This document shows, piece after piece, positions 62,920 to 64,000 of a stretch of 64,000 bases of DNA. The DNA comes from Hydractinia symbiolongicarpus (lineage: Eukaryota > Cnidaria > Hydrozoa > Anthoathecata > Hydractiniidae), in assembly GCF_029227915.1 (NCBI RefSeq), contig NC_079887.1, forward strand, positions 7,192,001-7,256,000. The letters run 5' to 3'. Within the stretch, counting starts at the first letter, position 1. Every line of letters begins with the position of its first letter. The notes beneath the pieces were generated by a model, which saw nothing but the letters and a program-made list of their open reading frames with translations, searched no databases and was not told the origin of the DNA. The position numbers were made by a program, and so were the translations under genes.

Positions 62920-62993
62920 GCCTCCTCCAGGGCCATGTTCGTATCGCTGTCCCGGGGTCAGAAAAGATACAAGATGCCCTGGGGACGAGGTTG
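62920..62993 (-). repeat. Right terminal inverted repeat of the Mutator-like element
   Basis: Reverse-complement partner of 60215-60288. Beyond its inner edge the two ends diverge at once, so 74 bp is the full arm length. Confidence 0.9.
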
Positions 62994-64000
62994 TCAGGTT
63001 CCCTCTGCTGTTTATTTTTCTGATAAAGGTGAAATGATGAAATGACGTAACTCCTTTCTTCATCTACATTTGTAAAACACTCGCCAGCCGTAGTATTTGA
63101 AGTGATATTTATTTTTACTCAAACATATCGAAATGGCTTGGTCACATTTGCATAGATTATATAAACAGCTGCCAGGCTCGTTTACTAAAAGAAAAAAGAC
63201 AAAATGCGACCTTGATTTACCATACACATTACTCCATATATTACAAACGCTGTATGCTTAAATTAAAACCCTGTGCGTTCAACAAGGAGGGTTAGGTTGG
63301 GATGCGTATTTTTACAAAAATAACATCAGTACCAGTAATAAAAACAATGCCGTCGGCACGTTCCACTATTGTTATTATTATTGAAATTAATTAATAGGAT
63401 GACCTCTTCACTTCCTATTGCTATTTTGTGCCTCCACACCTACGTCAACCTGCGTCAACCTTGCTTTAGCCCTCGTCCCCCGTGTCGACGTCATCTATTG
63501 CATTCAGCCAAAAAAAGAACTAAAGAGCTAAAAAAAGAGTTACAATTAGCAACAGGAATGACTTTCACACGCTACTGATCACATGAAGTGTAAAAATTTT
63601 ATAAGAATTTTTTTCTTAATTAGAAAAATCAAGGGTTTGAAAATTGTGGTGGTTGACGTCGACAGTAGTGTCACCCCTCTCTTCCCCATGAACCAGCATC
63701 AACTTTTGCACTCCCCCTCCCTGTCATTCATGAACAATCCCTAAACTAGATTTCAATAATTAATCTTAGAACCAAGCATTGATTCGGGTTTTTCAAGCTT
63801 GATCCGTGCAAATTTTCATTCATAACTTTTTTATATGCAATTACAACACGCACACAAAGGTCCTAAGTACAAAACACTTTTAGTAAAACCTGTCGTTGGG
63901 GAAAACCTAACCTTGACCAAAATAATACTTACAACACTGCCCCTTGTGGAACTGATAATGTGCTAAGTACGGGTTACACTTGTGATTTCTTAAAATATTG

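Larger units (their letters stand above)
60215..62993. mobile_element. Mutator-like DNA transposon, non-autonomous, 2.78 kb
   Basis: The left end 60215-60288 and the right end 62920-62993 are 74-bp inverted repeats differing at one base (GACGGCG against GACAGCG), beginning CAACCTCGTCCCCAGGGC. Directly outside stands a perfect 9-bp repeat TCAGGTTCC (60206-60214 and 62994-63002). Long inverted ends with a 9-bp target duplication are the mark of Mutator-like elements. Each end can also fold on itself (CCCCAGGGC against GCCCTGGAGG). The 2.6 kb interior is AT-rich and has no reading frame above about 100 residues, so it depends on a transposase made elsewhere. The near-identity of the ends suggests fairly recent movement. 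Confidence 0.85.
58641..64000. other. Region after the T-box gene, mostly mobile DNA
   Basis: No gene found up to the right edge. It holds the diverged repeat copy 2 and the 2.78 kb transposon. Open frames here are short and lack family similarity. 63003-64000 is plain, with C-rich stretches near 63410-63480 and 63670-63730. Confidence 0.5.

Overview
The window reads as nuclear DNA of an animal: low in GC, introns with GT-AG borders throughout, and five protein genes of which four are recognisable by family. A cnidarian, perhaps a hydrozoan, is my best guess. It rests on a degraded Maverick/Polinton relic with DUF4116-type repeats at the left edge, the overall base composition, and the mix of genes and short foldback transposons. 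The species cannot be read from the sequence.

Layout. 1-2366: a broken Polinton-like element, with a family B DNA polymerase fragment on + and a DUF4116-type repeat protein on -. 4374-14094 (-): CCT6, the zeta subunit of the TRiC/CCT chaperonin, 13 coding exons and 531 codons with every junction in phase. 14424-14732 (+): a 102-residue single-pass membrane protein of unknown family, head to head with CCT6 across about 330 bp. 18431-30661 (-): merlin (NF2), 17 coding exons, 568 residues. 37062-47396 (+): AKAP10 (D-AKAP2), 12 coding exons, 609 residues, with two RGS domains and a C-terminal PKA-anchoring helix. 53290 to about 58546 (+): a T-box gene of the Tbx2/3 group, with six secure exons and an uncertain last one.

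Mobile DNA and repeats fill the rest. The best supported element is a 2.78 kb transposon (60215-62993) with 74-bp terminal inverted repeats that differ at one base, flanked by a perfect 9-bp direct repeat, as Mutator-like elements have. Short foldback relatives of its ends are scattered through the window. Others are a TA-flanked foldback element with 25-bp ends (50506-50906), a 318-bp element with 17-bp ends in CCT6 intron 1, a tRNA-derived SINE (34399 to about 34735), an array of eight near-palindromic CCTGACGCTCAGG sites (32351-32610), and a 79-bp satellite in AKAP10 intron 9 whose two unit types partly alternate.

The genes do not form a pathway cluster. CCT6 is housekeeping, merlin is a cortical growth regulator, AKAP10 anchors PKA, and Tbx2/3 is a developmental transcription factor. 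I see no prokaryote-like operon or defence system. All exon models come from reading the splice sites and family similarity by eye; no search or alignment program was run.
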